From Piper betle (Eukaryota > Streptophyta > Magnoliopsida > Piperales > Piperaceae): a stretch of DNA of 64,000 nt. The notes below the pieces were generated by a model, which made no database searches, was not told where the DNA came from, and worked only from the letters and a program-made list of their open reading frames with translations. Positions 12,709 through 24,874 of the stretch are shown here, one piece after another; position 1 is the stretch's first letter; each line of letters opens with the position of its first letter. Location of the stretch: NCBI GenBank assembly GCA_033002965.1, contig JAURVB010003090.1, forward strand, positions 151,012-215,011. The letters run 5' to 3'. Both the position numbers and the translations under genes were made by a program.

Positions 12709-15100
12709 ATGCCGAGGCCAGGGCCGAGGCCGTATGAGTGTGTGAGGAGGGCCTGGCACAGTGAGCGGCATCACTCCATGAGGGGGACGTTGATCCAGGA
12801 GATGTTCAGGTTGGTGGCTGCTCGCCTTTTTCTTTTCTTCTTCTTCTTCTCTCCTTCCTGCTTCTTTGATGTCTCTGCTGCTTTTGATGGTGATTTGCCT
12901 TGTTTGTGTTTGTTCAGAGTTGTCAATGAGCTCCACTGCTCCGGCACAAAGAGGAACAAGGAATGGCAGGAGAAGCTTCCCATTGTTGTTCTGAAAGCTG
13001 AGGAGATCATGTACTCCAAGGCTAATTCCGAGGTCAATTTGATCCTGTTCTTTTAGCTGCTTTTTTTCAAATTTTTTTCTTTTGCTTCTTTGTTAGCTGC
13101 CTGCTTGTTATGGAATCTGAGTGTTGTTTTACTTATTGGGAGGCTTTTTGGTACCATGGTTTGTTGATCTAGGGGGAGTACATGGATTTTAAGACTCTTG
13201 GAGATCGCCTCCATGATGCAATTGACACAATTATTCGAAGAGATGAGACCACCGAGAGCGAGACTGGCAGTCTTTTGCTACCCTGTATTGAAGGTAACTT
13301 CTTCTGTTTTACCAGTGTGCATCTCGACTTCTTTCTCTTGTTAGTTTCCACTTTGCTGTGAACAAATGGGTGTGGAACGTGTTGGATTGGGAACACCATA
13401 ATTTCAAATTCCAAACTTTCGATATGATCTGAAGCTATTTAAGTGGACGTTAGGAATGGACTTGAAGTTGTATAAAAATGTGGAACAGCGTAAGCATAAA
13501 TGATGATGCTGCCTGCCACTTTATTTTTCCGAACCAGTGTATTATCGTGAGTTTTTGTTTAAACTTGTGTGATTTGTCTTCTACAGACCACCTTAGTCAA
13601 TGAGGGACCATGAGAGTGTCTTGCTTACCTTTTCTTTGTTGGCCCCGCCAACTATTGCTTATTGCAGGCGTTTTAAACGAAGTCGATGAGTCTGAACAAT
13701 GATTGATTGAGCTAGGCATTCCTTTGTAAAGCTGAATCTCTTTTTTCTGAATATTTTCTGACGGAATATTTCTTATTTTTCTTGTCATTTACCTCTGGTT
13801 GCCAGCTTAGGATGAGATACATGTTAAAGCAAATATTATTTTGTTCTCTTTCCTAAAAATTACTTTAACAATCCAGCAGAATTGTTACTTTCTCATGGGT
13901 TTGGTATGAAATTTCCAAATCTATATAAAAGAACCTGCTAATATTGGACTAAACTTTCTGGGATCTTAACTATTTTTCTTTCCTAATTTTTTTTTGTTTG
14001 GGACGACTTCGTGAGTAAGTTGGAGATCCAAAAATATTGCATCTGATCTTAAATTGTCTCCATAGCATTATTACTAGGCTGGATGAATTCATCTCCGTTG
14101 CTCGAACATTGCTTGAGAATAACAGTTTCATATTAAAGCTCTATTTGGATTTTAGACTTTGAAATTACTAGAACCTTATGCTTTGTGATTTGATTGAATT
14201 TTGCATATCCCTGTATTGTGTTTTTTTTTTTGGGTATTATATACCAATATGAATCCTCTTCAAATGCAAATGAACGAATTATTTAAATTTCTTATGTTGC
14301 TCAAAATTTTTTCTATTTCAGCTGCCCTTGTTCTGGGTTGTATTCCAAGAAGAGCATCACGGAGCCAACGACATAATAATCCTAGGTGTTATCTGAGTTC
14401 AAGTCCTAAGGATACTTCTCAAGCCCCAACTTTTAGTAATCGCAGCACTGAGAAGACATCATATTCGGGGACTTTTCAGATATGTCCTAATCCCAACACT
14501 TCAATCTCGATTCCATTTCCTCAGCAAAGGCCATATTACCCTAACATTGTAACTCCTTCCACTGGATATGCCACTCATTTGGTTGCAGTTCCTAGTTCTC
14601 ATGTGCAAAAGGATTTACCAGCATCACATACTTCTGACTTTCATATTGTGCCTAACAGCTTTCATCACCATCGCCAAGATAATACCTTGGGTTCGTCAGT
14701 TGTCCGTCCATCATCCCATTGTCACACATATCCATTATATTATTTTTCCTACCAGCCAAACAATGTTCCACCTACATTGGAAGTTGGACGTGGTCAGGAA
14801 GGTATAGATCTTAATACCGAAGTTGATGGATGGAAAAGTTGTTCACAAACTTCAAATGTTATCAGTGCATCTAAGACAACACCTGCAAATAGACTTGATC
14901 TGTCATTACAATTAGCTCCTCCTTCAGTTTCAGATGCTCAGAACACAGAACAGTTAGACCTTGGTTCAAACAGATTCTGCAATGCTGCAAAAGCACTTGA
15001 TATGCCCATGAGTTCACTGGGTGGCCAGTTTGTTTCTTCTTCAACCAAACAAACTGCGAAGCTGTTCTTGTTCTTCCCTAATGGGGACCACGCCAAATGA
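12709..15100 (+). CDS. Conserved plant protein of unknown function
   Basis: Four coding exons join in frame: 12709-12809, 12918-13032, 13173-13293 and 14322-15100 (371 residues as read). All introns are GT-AG (phases 2, 0, 1). The N-terminus (MPRPGPRPYECVRRAW, then MRGTLIQE, NKEWQEKLPIVVLKAEEI and EYMDFKTL) and the segment around PRRASRSQRHNNPRCYL are of a kind I recognise as a conserved, uncharacterised plant family. From about residue 130 the protein is Ser/Pro/Thr-rich and probably disordered, with LDLSLQLAPP near the C-terminus, an LxLxL-type motif that might act as an EAR repression motif. The stop at 15098-15100 probably reflects frame disruption: a coding-like tail (NDVFMNKVFIDVASMFTDGG) continues in another frame to about 15204, where a donor-like gag|gtaagc also occurs. 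No function is assigned. Confidence 0.8.
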
Positions 15101-15204
15101 AGGAGTTAAGCAATGACGTCTTCATGAACAAAGTGTTCATAGATGTTGCTAGCATGTTTACTGACGGTGGTAGTCTTGAAGCAGATGATTTTTTGCTGAG
15201 GTAA

Positions 15205-16367
15205 GCGTTGAAGTTAATAGCCTTCATCTTCACCATGTGTTTGACGTTGCGTTTTCGAAATGGCTGAGGAGAAGTTTTTAATTTACCCTACTTTGTCAAT
15301 TGTCATCTTGTTCGCTTCAGACCTGTCACTCAAAACTGTACATAGATGTTTGGCCCTTGAGCATAATAAGATCTGGGTCTTTAACTTTTTTTGGCTGCCT
15401 CATTTTGTTTAGTTTAGCATAGTTTCTTTTTTGTTGTTGGTAATGTACCATCAAACGGCTATACTTAGCTCAAGCTCGTGGTGAAACATTACTTTGGAAA
15501 GACGGATTAGTATCCTGGTTGGGGATAAAAGCTTTACCTTGTTGGTGTACGAGTTGTCCGATTCTCTGTTTTGTGTCACAGAACTTGTCGTCGCAATTGA
15601 TATTTGCGTTATTAATAAATATTATTTTTGGTGTTTTTTAGTCCTCGTGTGCCACAGACCATATGCTCTTTATTTTGAATCATTTGAGCAACATTATGGA
15701 TGTTTTGGACAACAATACTATTATACTGAACAGTCTATTAGTTGTATGCCTGCTTGTATGAAAATCGAGGGCAACTATGAACCATCTGCAAGCTTGCAGA
15801 GGGGCGATGTGGTTGGGTTTTGGTGAGAGGGTGTAATGAAGCTCTGTCAGTGCATGCAGACGGCGGCTAAATGAAATCCAGCAAGTTGTATGATAAATAA
15901 ATAGTTAAGCATACAAATGACTGACCAGCCTGTGTCTTGTTTACAAGTAAACTAAATATGTACTCCAATTGACGCTAAAATGTGATAATGTACATCATTA
16001 TGATCACTAAAATGGGCATGTCTTGCTCTGATTGCTGGTCTTGCTTAATATACGAGCAACAAGGAGTGGCCTAAGTATTTATTTTATTTTTGTAATTTTT
16101 TTTATGATAATAATGCTGCAAATACCAATGTAGTGCATGCCAACACAACCATAATATAAGACCGGAGCAGGCCTCCAACTGCAATTCCCTGCATATGTTG
16201 ATCAGAGAAGGTCATCAACAAATCAAGGACATATCAGATGAGATTTTATTTTGCGCAAAGCAGATAAATCATGTGACTGTGAAAAAAAGGATATGTTATT
16301 TGATAGTTCCCTTACATATATTATTATCGGATTGATAGTTAATGTAAGATCATATGACAGGTTTAGC
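15205..16367. other. 3' flank and intergenic DNA
   Basis: The probable 3' UTR of the upstream gene and the tail-to-tail spacer to the glucanase gene. The 110-codon frame at 15494-15826 has no recognisable domain. A downstream exon after the donor-like site at 15201 cannot be excluded. Confidence 0.4.
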
Positions 16368-17715
16368 TCATACCTTTAGAGAAAGCAGAGAGGAAGGAGC
16401 ATCAGCAGACCTCAATCCTTTAAACCCAATATCATAGGCAATACTTCCATCAGGCTTGAACAATCCGAAGTTCCTCTCGGTCCCTTTACCAAATTTTTGA
16501 TTCTCATTGAACAGAGCAAACACATACACTTGCACAGCAGCCTTTGGCCTCAGGGGTGTCCCTTTCCTCATTGCCAACTTCTTCTTCAAATTGAAGTTGT
16601 AAGTCCTTGCATTCTGCACTGTTGCACCTGCCTCATCTTCATCCCCATGGGAAGCCCATCCTGTCTCCGATACCCTCACCTCCATCCTCTCAAACCCAGC
16701 TGCTTCCAATGCTGCGTATACTGCATCTATCTGAGCATCAAACATGTTGTCATAATGTATTTTTGTCTTGGTGTCATACACTCCTGGGTTGGGCTTGAAC
16801 AGTGCGTAGTTGATGTCAATGTTTTGTGGGTCGAACTTGTACGCTAGGAAAGGGTATGCATTGATGAGGAAGGGTGACCCTATTTGCGAAAAGAACTGCA
16901 ACAAGGGCCCCATGAATGGCATGACACTCTCCTTGAACGTGCATGCAGATGGCGGGAAGGAGTTTTGAAACACTGCTTGTGAATGTGGAGTGGTGATCTC
17001 AATTGTTTTGGTTAGTTCAAGTTTGTCAATGGCGTTGTAGATATTTTTGACAGCAGGCACTAGATATTCTTGCACCTCTATGGCCTCCACTGCAAGTATC
17101 TCATTCCCTATAGCAATTCCACGGATTTGGGTATCTGGCAAAAATGGTTGGACGTTGGATTTTACCCATTGCATGGCGACGTCTTCGTTCATGCCCATGT
17201 CTATCAGGAGCTCATTTGGGACTGTAACAATGAGCTCTATGCCCGACCCTTTGAATGCTCTGAGAATAGAGTGGTCGGCGTCGTAGATTCTGACGTTCTT
17301 GATCTTTGCTGCTCTGAGAAGAGTCACAACGCTTTCTGGTGGAGGAAGGTTGTTGGCAACCCGTCCATAGTTCACTCCATATGTCCCTGTGAATGCCACG
17401 GCTTTCAGAGTCCCTGCAAAGTCAAGATGGGATTTGCAAATTAAAGACTTGTTTTGTTATTCGTATTGCATGTACCGCTTACAAAATTTTAACATTGATT
17501 TGAAACAAGATCATAAGGTCTAATATATAGCATGTCATTTGTAAGTATGCATTAAAATTGAACAATTAAAATATGATGATTTCGGTCCCCATGGAAGTTC
17601 AATACTTACCAGAGGAAAGGACCAGGCAGACGAGGCAAGAAATTGAGAGAAACAAGTGATAGACTTCCACGGAACATCGATTGAAACAAAGACTTTTTGA
17701 TAGCTTGAAGACCAT
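16368..17715 (-). CDS. Glucan endo-1,3-beta-glucosidase (GH17)
   Basis: Two exons, 17715-17610 and 17413-16368, join in phase 1 to give 383 residues. Exon 1 encodes a signal peptide with a hydrophobic LFLSISCLVCLVLSSG core. The mature protein begins near FTGTYGVNYGRVANNLP, the typical GH17 start. The general acid Glu is in GIAIGNE (about residue 140) and the nucleophile Glu in VSETGW (about residue 285). NFGLFKPDGSIAYDIG closes the TIM barrel. The enzyme hydrolyses beta-1,3-glucan such as callose in the wall or at plasmodesmata. It ends soon after the barrel without an X8/CBM43 domain. Sequence resembles the Arabidopsis BG11/BG14 group. A hydrophobic GPI-anchor tail is not clear, so it may be secreted. 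The gene appears intact. Confidence 0.92.
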
Positions 17716-18404
17716 TTTGAACTTGAAACAAGGAAATTGTAGCTCAAGGGTTCTACTAAGCAGGCATGATCGTAAACAGAGCCGTCCTTGAAGTTGCTTC
17801 TTTTCTTGAAAGTTTTTGGAGAAAGATACTAATCTGTTCGTTGCAGGAAAGGGCATCCTACTTACCCCTCTTTGTCGCGTGGGTAATAGAATACCTTTCT
17901 TGGGCGAACAATATTGAATGTGGAAAGCCACAAGCAAGAGACCCTACACTTTCACAAGCTCAAACACGAGCTGATTGGGAAAGTTACTTTGTGCCATTGT
18001 TTACGCATCCATGGGCAATGCACATAGAGAGCCGAAAGCAGAAACATATAGATCATAAGCACTAATATGGAGCATGTCACTACAAATATAACAATAGCCA
18101 TCAACAAAGGTGTTATATCTGCTATAAGATTCTGGGTGGTGATGTTCATAATTTAAAACACTCAACTTCAAACTGCCATTAATACAACTAATAGTTCCAA
18201 TAAACTAAATACAAATGAACATATTATCAGAACGACGTCGTGAGACTACCATCTGCTCGCTTATTTCTATACAAGCTACGAACTAATTTATTGTTCACCA
18301 GACGTGCACCTACCAATCATCTAAGTCTGAAAACAACAACTTCTCAGATTGTTCGGCAACAACACCAACATTTCAATTGAACCCGATATACAGCAGCTGC
18401 AAGA
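17716..18404. other. Spacer between two minus-strand genes
   Basis: Promoter side of the glucanase gene and 3' flank of the MBD gene. The frames on either strand (for example 17766-18065) show no domain. No clear cis element was recognised. Confidence 0.4.
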
Positions 18405-20850
18405 TTAGCAGCTCACAGGAGGGGGTGATGGCAGTGCTTGTGTAGGTTGGTGAACTTCGTGAGGATTTGTATCATTCTCTTCCTCTTTGCTAACAATCTC
18501 CACAACTTTATTGTCGTTGACCTTTTCCAACGAATCAGCCTTACTTGGTTCTTTGTCCTTTGGCTCTTCTGTGATGGGAGCTGGTGGCTCCTTGACAGTC
18601 TTACCGTCATCTACTTCCATCTGCTCTGTTATTCTATTAACTACACCCTCAGTTGTTGGAAGAAAGTCATGTTTTCCAGATTTTTCATCCAACCTTGCCT
18701 CATCTTCAGCTAAAATGTTTTCACGTCTTTCTTTTGCAGCATCCTCTTTCTTGGAAATATTTTGTTTCTGAGCTGAGTTTCCTTCAGTTTCAGTTTCAGC
18801 CGTGCTTTTATTTGCCTGTTCTTTGTCAAATACGATGTCCTCTAATTTGTTTTCAACTGTTTTCTGATTATCCACATCATTTGCTTTTCCATCTTCTTTT
18901 ACAACTGCATCACCTTCGGTACCTTCAACAGATGAACCTTGTGCCTGAGCATTACTATTTTCACCTATCATCTCATCATCTTTCTCAACTGAGTCCTTCT
19001 CAGAAGTTTGATCAATCACTCCATTGTCCTGCTTACTTGAATCACTTATCTGTGACTGGACTTTCTCCTCAGTTGAAGCCTTGTTATCATTATCAGATTC
19101 CACGATCTTCTTGGAGTTCCTTGATGTTTTGCTCCGCTTTTTCTTGGATTGGATTGCTTGTAGTGGAACCACTTTCCTTTTCTCACTGATCCTAGCTGAT
19201 CTTCTAGGACTTTCACCAGATCCCCAATCAAATTGTGATATTGGGGGCCCTCCAGGATGAGACTTGAGATATTGGGCTACTTCTTTCCGATTTGACATCT
19301 CCTCCCCACTGGGGGCAATAAAAATGATTTCACTCTTAGGAGTTCCAATTTTCTGGGGCATAAACTGCGGGAAAGTTTATTAATGACTCAGGCTATAGTG
19401 TAAAAAATCATTGAAAGATGAAAACAAGAAGACCTGTGAAAATGTTACTGTTGGAAAAACTTCCAGTTGTAATATGTAAATATCTCATTAATGGATTATA
19501 ATGCTTACTTAGCAGTCAACAAGAATGAATTACATTGAATCACACAATGGACAATTAGTCAGTCCCATACAAACAGCCCACCGTCCTTTTGAGTAGAAGG
19601 CAAAGAAAAACTGATCTTAGGATTGATAAGAGAAGTGGCATTTAAACCTATAAACGGTCCAGAAAATGGGTAGGAAACCAAACAATTCAATGTCACATGT
19701 AATATGTTTAAAAACTGAATCAAAGTTTGTAATAATCAAGTCAAATACATACAGAAAATGGTACAGGACAGGACCCCCAAGTCAAATCCCTGATAATTTA
19801 GAGAATCAAGTCATCGACCAGACACTATAAATAAGAGGAGCAATCTAAAATATTATCACGAAAAAGAAAAATAAAAATCTTTAAAATAAATCCAAAGACA
19901 ACAACTGTTAAGTAGTAGTAGATTCTGTTTCAATTTGTCTAAACACGTTAGATGAACCATTAATTTTACTAACAGGGAACAAATTTCTGTCTTGAGAAAA
20001 CAGAACAGGAGATCACCAGAGAAAGAATCAGAAACTGAAGTTTAACTCTTAAACACTTTAACTAGGCGAATTATAAAAGTTTCAGTTAACGAAATGTTCC
20101 AGACAACCCAGTCTATGCTATCAATAAATGACATCTACAGAGACAGAATAGCAATGGCAAGAAGTAAATAGCAGCATTCACTTTCGCTAGTGCTCGTATG
20201 CGAGGACATCAATTCGTAACCCCAATAGGATTTACAAATTTAGTGGTAAAATACAGCATCATTCTCGCTCTCTAACGAGAAAAGCTCAAAGAAACAACCG
20301 CAAAACCTCCCCAGCACCAGAGCCCTAATTTTCCAGAGAGAAGCAAAACAAGCAGCACAACGGCAAACCTCCTCCAAAAGAACCCCCCAAAGAAACTAAC
20401 CCCACAAAACCACCAACGTCAGACACAAAAACACCCCCAATTCACGAGCCAAAAGTAGCCCAGTTCCCAAGACAAGCAGGGAACGCAGCCAGAACCACCA
20501 TTTCTAAATCACCACGGACAACACAAGCAAACCCCTAATTTTCCGCCGACATTCAACACAAGCAGCACAAAACACAAAACACCATCAGAATTCAACCACA
20601 AATTCCCCCAAGCAAACCTCAATTCCACCAATTTTTTCATCAATCACATCTAAGCAAACAAGCCCGCATACAAACAGTAACCATGCAAAAAAAAAAAAAT
20701 CAAAAATTGCACGGAAACAGATAGTAGGAACAGTAACTAAGAACACGAAAAAATAAGGCGAAGAAAGAAGGTCAGAAAAAGAAGAACCTTCTTTTTCCAG
20801 CCCGAGGGGGCGGGGAGGTCGACGGAGATGAGCTCGGCGTCGGTGGCCAT
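18405..20850 (-). CDS. Methyl-CpG-binding-domain protein (MBD10/11-like)
   Basis: Exon 1 (20850-20788) encodes [21 protein letters not shown] and joins in phase 0 across a 1.42-kb intron to exon 2 (19364-18405), giving 340 residues. The MBD spans roughly residues 10-75: [28 protein letters not shown], then [17 protein letters not shown], and [11 protein letters not shown] after it. The rest is a long acidic, Lys/Glu-rich, low-complexity tail ([14 protein letters not shown] type repeats) with basic patches such as KKKRSK that could act in nuclear import. The layout fits Arabidopsis MBD10/MBD11. Plant members of this class are nuclear chromatin proteins and many do not bind methylated CpG strictly; binding specificity cannot be read here. 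The gene appears intact. Confidence 0.9.
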
Positions 20851-21062
20851 GAGGAGCGGCGGAGCTAAGGCGTTTTCCGGCGACCAAACAGGGGAGTGGT
20901 AGGTTTAATGGACACCCGCCACATTTGTAACAACACCAAAAAAGCCGGAGGGGGGGTGACGTCACCTCTCTCCCGGCGCCAACGTGGATGACGACGTTCC
21001 TCAACTCTCCCTCTCAACTCCATTGTATTCATCCCCCTCACGTCCGCCCTCCCAGTCACCCC

Positions 21063-21098
21063 CCACGTGGGAAACGTGGGAATATTTTCACACGTGCC
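21063..21098. promoter_or_regulatory. ACGT/G-box cluster upstream of the MBD gene
   Basis: CCACGTGG (21063-21070), AACGTGGG (21073-21080) and CACGTGCC (21091-21098) lie about 215-250 bp upstream of the minus-strand start codon, in a GC-richer stretch likely to be the promoter. G-boxes of this type are bound by plant bZIP and bHLH factors. The functional role is inferred only from motif and position. Confidence 0.5.
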
Positions 21099-21109
21099 GA
21101 CCTTCATTA

Positions 21110-22758
21110 TATTTTATTTTTACTATATATATATATAAATAAATAAATATATATATAATCCCTGACATAAAAAAAAACATAAAAGGTGTAATTTTTTTCT
21201 AATTATAATTTACAAAAGATGTGAATTTTTTCAGAGAAAGGTTTCCTACTTTTTCTCGTATTTTTGTACAAAAATTTTTAGAATGAACTTACTACGTAAA
21301 AGTTTTATTTATATTTTATCACAACAAATGTAGATAGTTTTTCTGATAGAAAATCAACCGATATTTTTAGTGTAAATTATTTAATTTAAATTTTATACTA
21401 TTTTTAAAAAAACTTTTAGCATAAATAAATAGTTTTATTTGTATTTGATAATTTTTAAAATTTTCGTGCCGACTAAAATGAACGGACGAACCGATTATTA
21501 CTTTGTTCAATCTTGTCGTTGAGGTGGATCAAGAGGTTAACATTAATTATTATTTCACTACTTATTTTATTATTAGCTCTATGAAAGGGGCCGATACTTA
21601 AATAAAAAGTTGGAGAAAAAAATTATTTAAAATAATAAAATATATTTCTCTACAATTTTTTTGATAATTTTTTGTTTTTTTTTAAATTTTTTTCTCATTT
21701 ATAAAATCTTACCCCCGACGGGAGGTAGAATCGCGGTAGGCCTTTCCCCGCCTGTAACCTGCCGCCGTTCTCCATTCCCTCCGCCGCCGTCGAGCACCCT
21801 CACCTACAATTCTCTGTCGACGGCCAATGCCCCGTTTGTAACTCCTCCACCGGCCATCACTCCCTCCTGCAACCCCCAGCTGTCGCCCCGACCAACCTGC
21901 CTCCAACCGCTCAGTGCTGCCCTCCAACACCGCTGTCAAGCTGGCCGAGCATCTTCTTCCTTGTTCTGATTAGGGTTGCTCTTTTTCCTTTTTTTTGTTG
22001 TGAGTGAATTTTCAAAATTGTTGCATATTGATGGGTTGTAATATTCAATTTAGATTTGATTTGTTGCTAATTCCTGGAATTGGTGGCGTATGCTACATGA
22101 ATTAGTTTTCTGCTTATTATTGATAGGTCGAAATATTCATAGTTCTATTCATCCGATTGATGTATAGCATGTGCTCTTCACGTTGTAATCTTAGTCGCTA
22201 GATCCGTGGTAAAAGAGTCACTTCAACATCTTGGTCTGTACTTTGGCAAGCTACTGCCTTCACTGTATATTTCTATTTACAAAAACCAGCATTGGATGTT
22301 TGCTGGTAATATTTAGTCATTTGATTGGATGCAGGTAATATTAGGTGATTGATGTATGCACACCATATCACTGCATTAGGTGGTTGGATGAAACCAAACC
22401 GGTCTTGGTTTACATTGGTTGAGTTAGTCCAGTGCAGTGTTTTTACCCTTATTGAAGAATTCTAGCTTCTTGCGAGATTTTGAATAATGTGCCTAGCACA
22501 GCCTTGTAAGAATTATAATTTTTTGGGTAATTTGAACAAAAATAATAAGGAGTTTTGTTTTGTGGTTCAAATATGTTCCAGTTCTTGGTGTCTCTCATTT
22601 ATATTAGTTGGTGGGAAGACTTCAAGTGTTTTTTTTAATACTGAATTCCTGTTTACTTTTTCTGATTCACTAATTCAATTACACGTGATAAGCTACTTTG
22701 TATCTTTCTGTATTTAAAATAATGTTTTGTATGAATTTCAGTCCATAGCATTTTGCAG
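21110..22758. other. Intergenic region with a GC-rich island
   Basis: AT-rich DNA, then a C-rich island at about 21,710-21,960 that may be the former promoter or 5' UTR of the PIG-M copy or another CCG-rich repeat core. The frames in the island are low-complexity Pro/Ser/Thr. No start exon for PIG-M was recognised before 22759. Confidence 0.4.
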
Positions 22759-24250
22759 CTCCCACACTATACTTCTCATTTCGGCTGTCCTTCACCTTGG
22801 CTTAATACGTGCGGTGAATGGCAGGACAAGCATATGAAGGTTCGATATACTGATGTGGATTACATTGTTTTCTCTAATGCTTCATCTCTAATGGCTACCA
22901 GAAAATCTCCTTTTGCAAGATCAACATATCGGTACTCTACCACTTTTGGCTTTTTTCTTTTGCCAAATTCTCTGCTTCATCCAGCTTGGGGAAAATTGAT
23001 CTTCTCTGCTTCAAGTAATTTCTACTCATAATTCTTTTTAAGTTGGCCACTATAATTAGTGTGGTTGTGATGTGCGGATACCTTCAGGATGATTAAAGGT
23101 TTGCTTCATTTGTGAATAGAATTAAATTTATTGGGTTTGAAGATGCTAATGCTGTTAAGTAATATCCTTTGGGAACTGAAATTCTGATAATTATAGTTAT
23201 TAGCTGAGCGCGTTTTGCCGTTGTGCAGATTTACTTGTCGGGTTGTTTGTGTACAAAATTCTGAGGAAACTGCATGGCAGCTTGGCTTTTCAACCCATTC
23301 ACCTTTACTATTGGAATATGCGGAAACTGTGAACCTTTAGTTGGTGCTATTATTCTGTGGATCATCATTTCTCTCATGAACGGTATTAGTTTTCTCATGC
23401 CCTCAATCAGCTTCTCTGGTATCGGTGATTTTTTTTATTTGGTACAAGATCCTATACATGCCTCAATTTTCTTATAAATATTTTTGCCTTCCAATTTTGC
23501 AGGCAATATTCTACAGTCGGCTTTCTGGTGTGGGCTTGTCCATTTTCGAATCTATCCCATTATTTACGCTCTTCCAATTCTTTTAGTTCTTGAGCCATGT
23601 CTTCCGCTCTCCCTACAAGCCAACAGTATCTGAGAGGGCTATTAAGCACTTTGGTCTTGAGATGAAAACAATGAGTGATGACAAGCAAGAGGATCCTTTT
23701 TGGGCTCATTTCTGCTTATGTTTCTTCTAACATGTATTAGCCTACGATTTATTGTCTAGGAAACTTCTGCTTCAAAATGTGAAGTTGCTTCTTATGAGTT
23801 GCGGTGCTAAAAAGTTAGTTTAGTGCCATTTCAAGAAAGAAAATGACAAAGAGAGAGTAGTTGCTCATGATCATGAAATTGGCATTTACCATTTCTAAGA
23901 TATTTATTTCTTTTTTATTCCCTGGACAAAAGTTAACACTAGCTTTTACCATGTAATTTATGTTAATTCTTGTCTTTTCATGTTCTTTGTAGTATGCCTC
24001 ACTGAATACCTATTGCTTTCAACAGGTCATAACCGCACAATATTTTGTATGGTTCTTCTGTTTACTGCCCCTGATTCTGCCATGGTGCAAAATGAAGATA
24101 AAGTGGAAAGGCATCTTCTGCATTATTTTATGGATGGGTGCTCAAATACATTGGCTTATGTGTTATTTGCTAGAATTCAAAGGAAAGAATGTTTTTGTTC
24201 AGCTGTGGTTGGCAAGTATATTGATTTTGGCAACCAACACATTTGTTTAA
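22759..24250 (+). pseudogene. PIGM: Decayed GPI mannosyltransferase I (PIG-M)
   Basis: Four PIG-M-like exons remain with plausible splice sites: 22759-23014, 23229-23382, 23503 to about 23757, and 24026-24250. Recognisable blocks are [17 protein letters not shown], the luminal segment with the DxD-type motif of this family, then [53 protein letters not shown] and [18 protein letters not shown] near the C-terminus. PIG-M adds the first mannose to the GPI precursor in the ER. Damage: a frame change just before GEWQD, loss of roughly ten codons plus a frame change near 23260, a frame change near 23590, and absence of the conserved middle region (the TDPRHNFS-type segment) between 23,760 and 24,026. 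No start exon is seen. It is almost certainly non-functional. Confidence 0.8.
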
Positions 24251-24874
24251 CTAATTGTTATGCGAAACTACAGATTCTGCCCAGCTTTTGCAAGATTGGG
24301 AAGAGTGAATTCTGATTACCCGCGTAAAATTGAGTGAAGAAAGTGCTTTCGTTGGGCCTCTTGCATACCACTGTTTTCGATTCGACAATTGAAGCATCGG
24401 CTGAAAGAATGCCAACATTGCTAAGTTTACTCCATAGGTAGCGCATGACATTTTCTATAGCATGGATTCGCATGAGATTTGCTGGAGGTAGAGTTGGTGA
24501 TTGTTGATTTTGGTATTGACTATTGGGGCTGAGTTGTTCATTAACAATAGTTCAAGAAGAAAAACGGGATGAATGGATTGGTAGAATGGTAAGCAAAAGA
24601 ATTGGGTGAAATAATAAGAGGATAGTAATTGGAAGACTCCAAGGGAGAAAGTGATAATTAAAAAGAGTAAAATTTAAGGATTTAACAAATTATTATCATG
24701 TTTCCCCTTCTTCCAATGAGGATCAAGAAGTTGGAATTGATAAGTAAGAGATAGCATTGGCAAGGAGAAGTCCTTGTGATCAAGTGGGAAGAGCCATTTC
24801 CCAGGAAAAAAATAGATTAAAAAGAAATCCTTTGTGTGGGAAGGTCGTAACCTCTTCAGATTTAATCACGAGTA

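Noticed and set aside
15494..15826. 110-codon plus-strand frame as a further exon of the 12.7-kb gene
   Set aside because: No convincing splice junction or family similarity; more likely 3' UTR or spacer.
16497..17444. Plus-strand frames up to 124 codons
   Set aside because: Antisense shadows of the GH17 coding sequence.
18438..19260. Plus-strand frames up to 178 codons
   Set aside because: Antisense shadows of the MBD gene.
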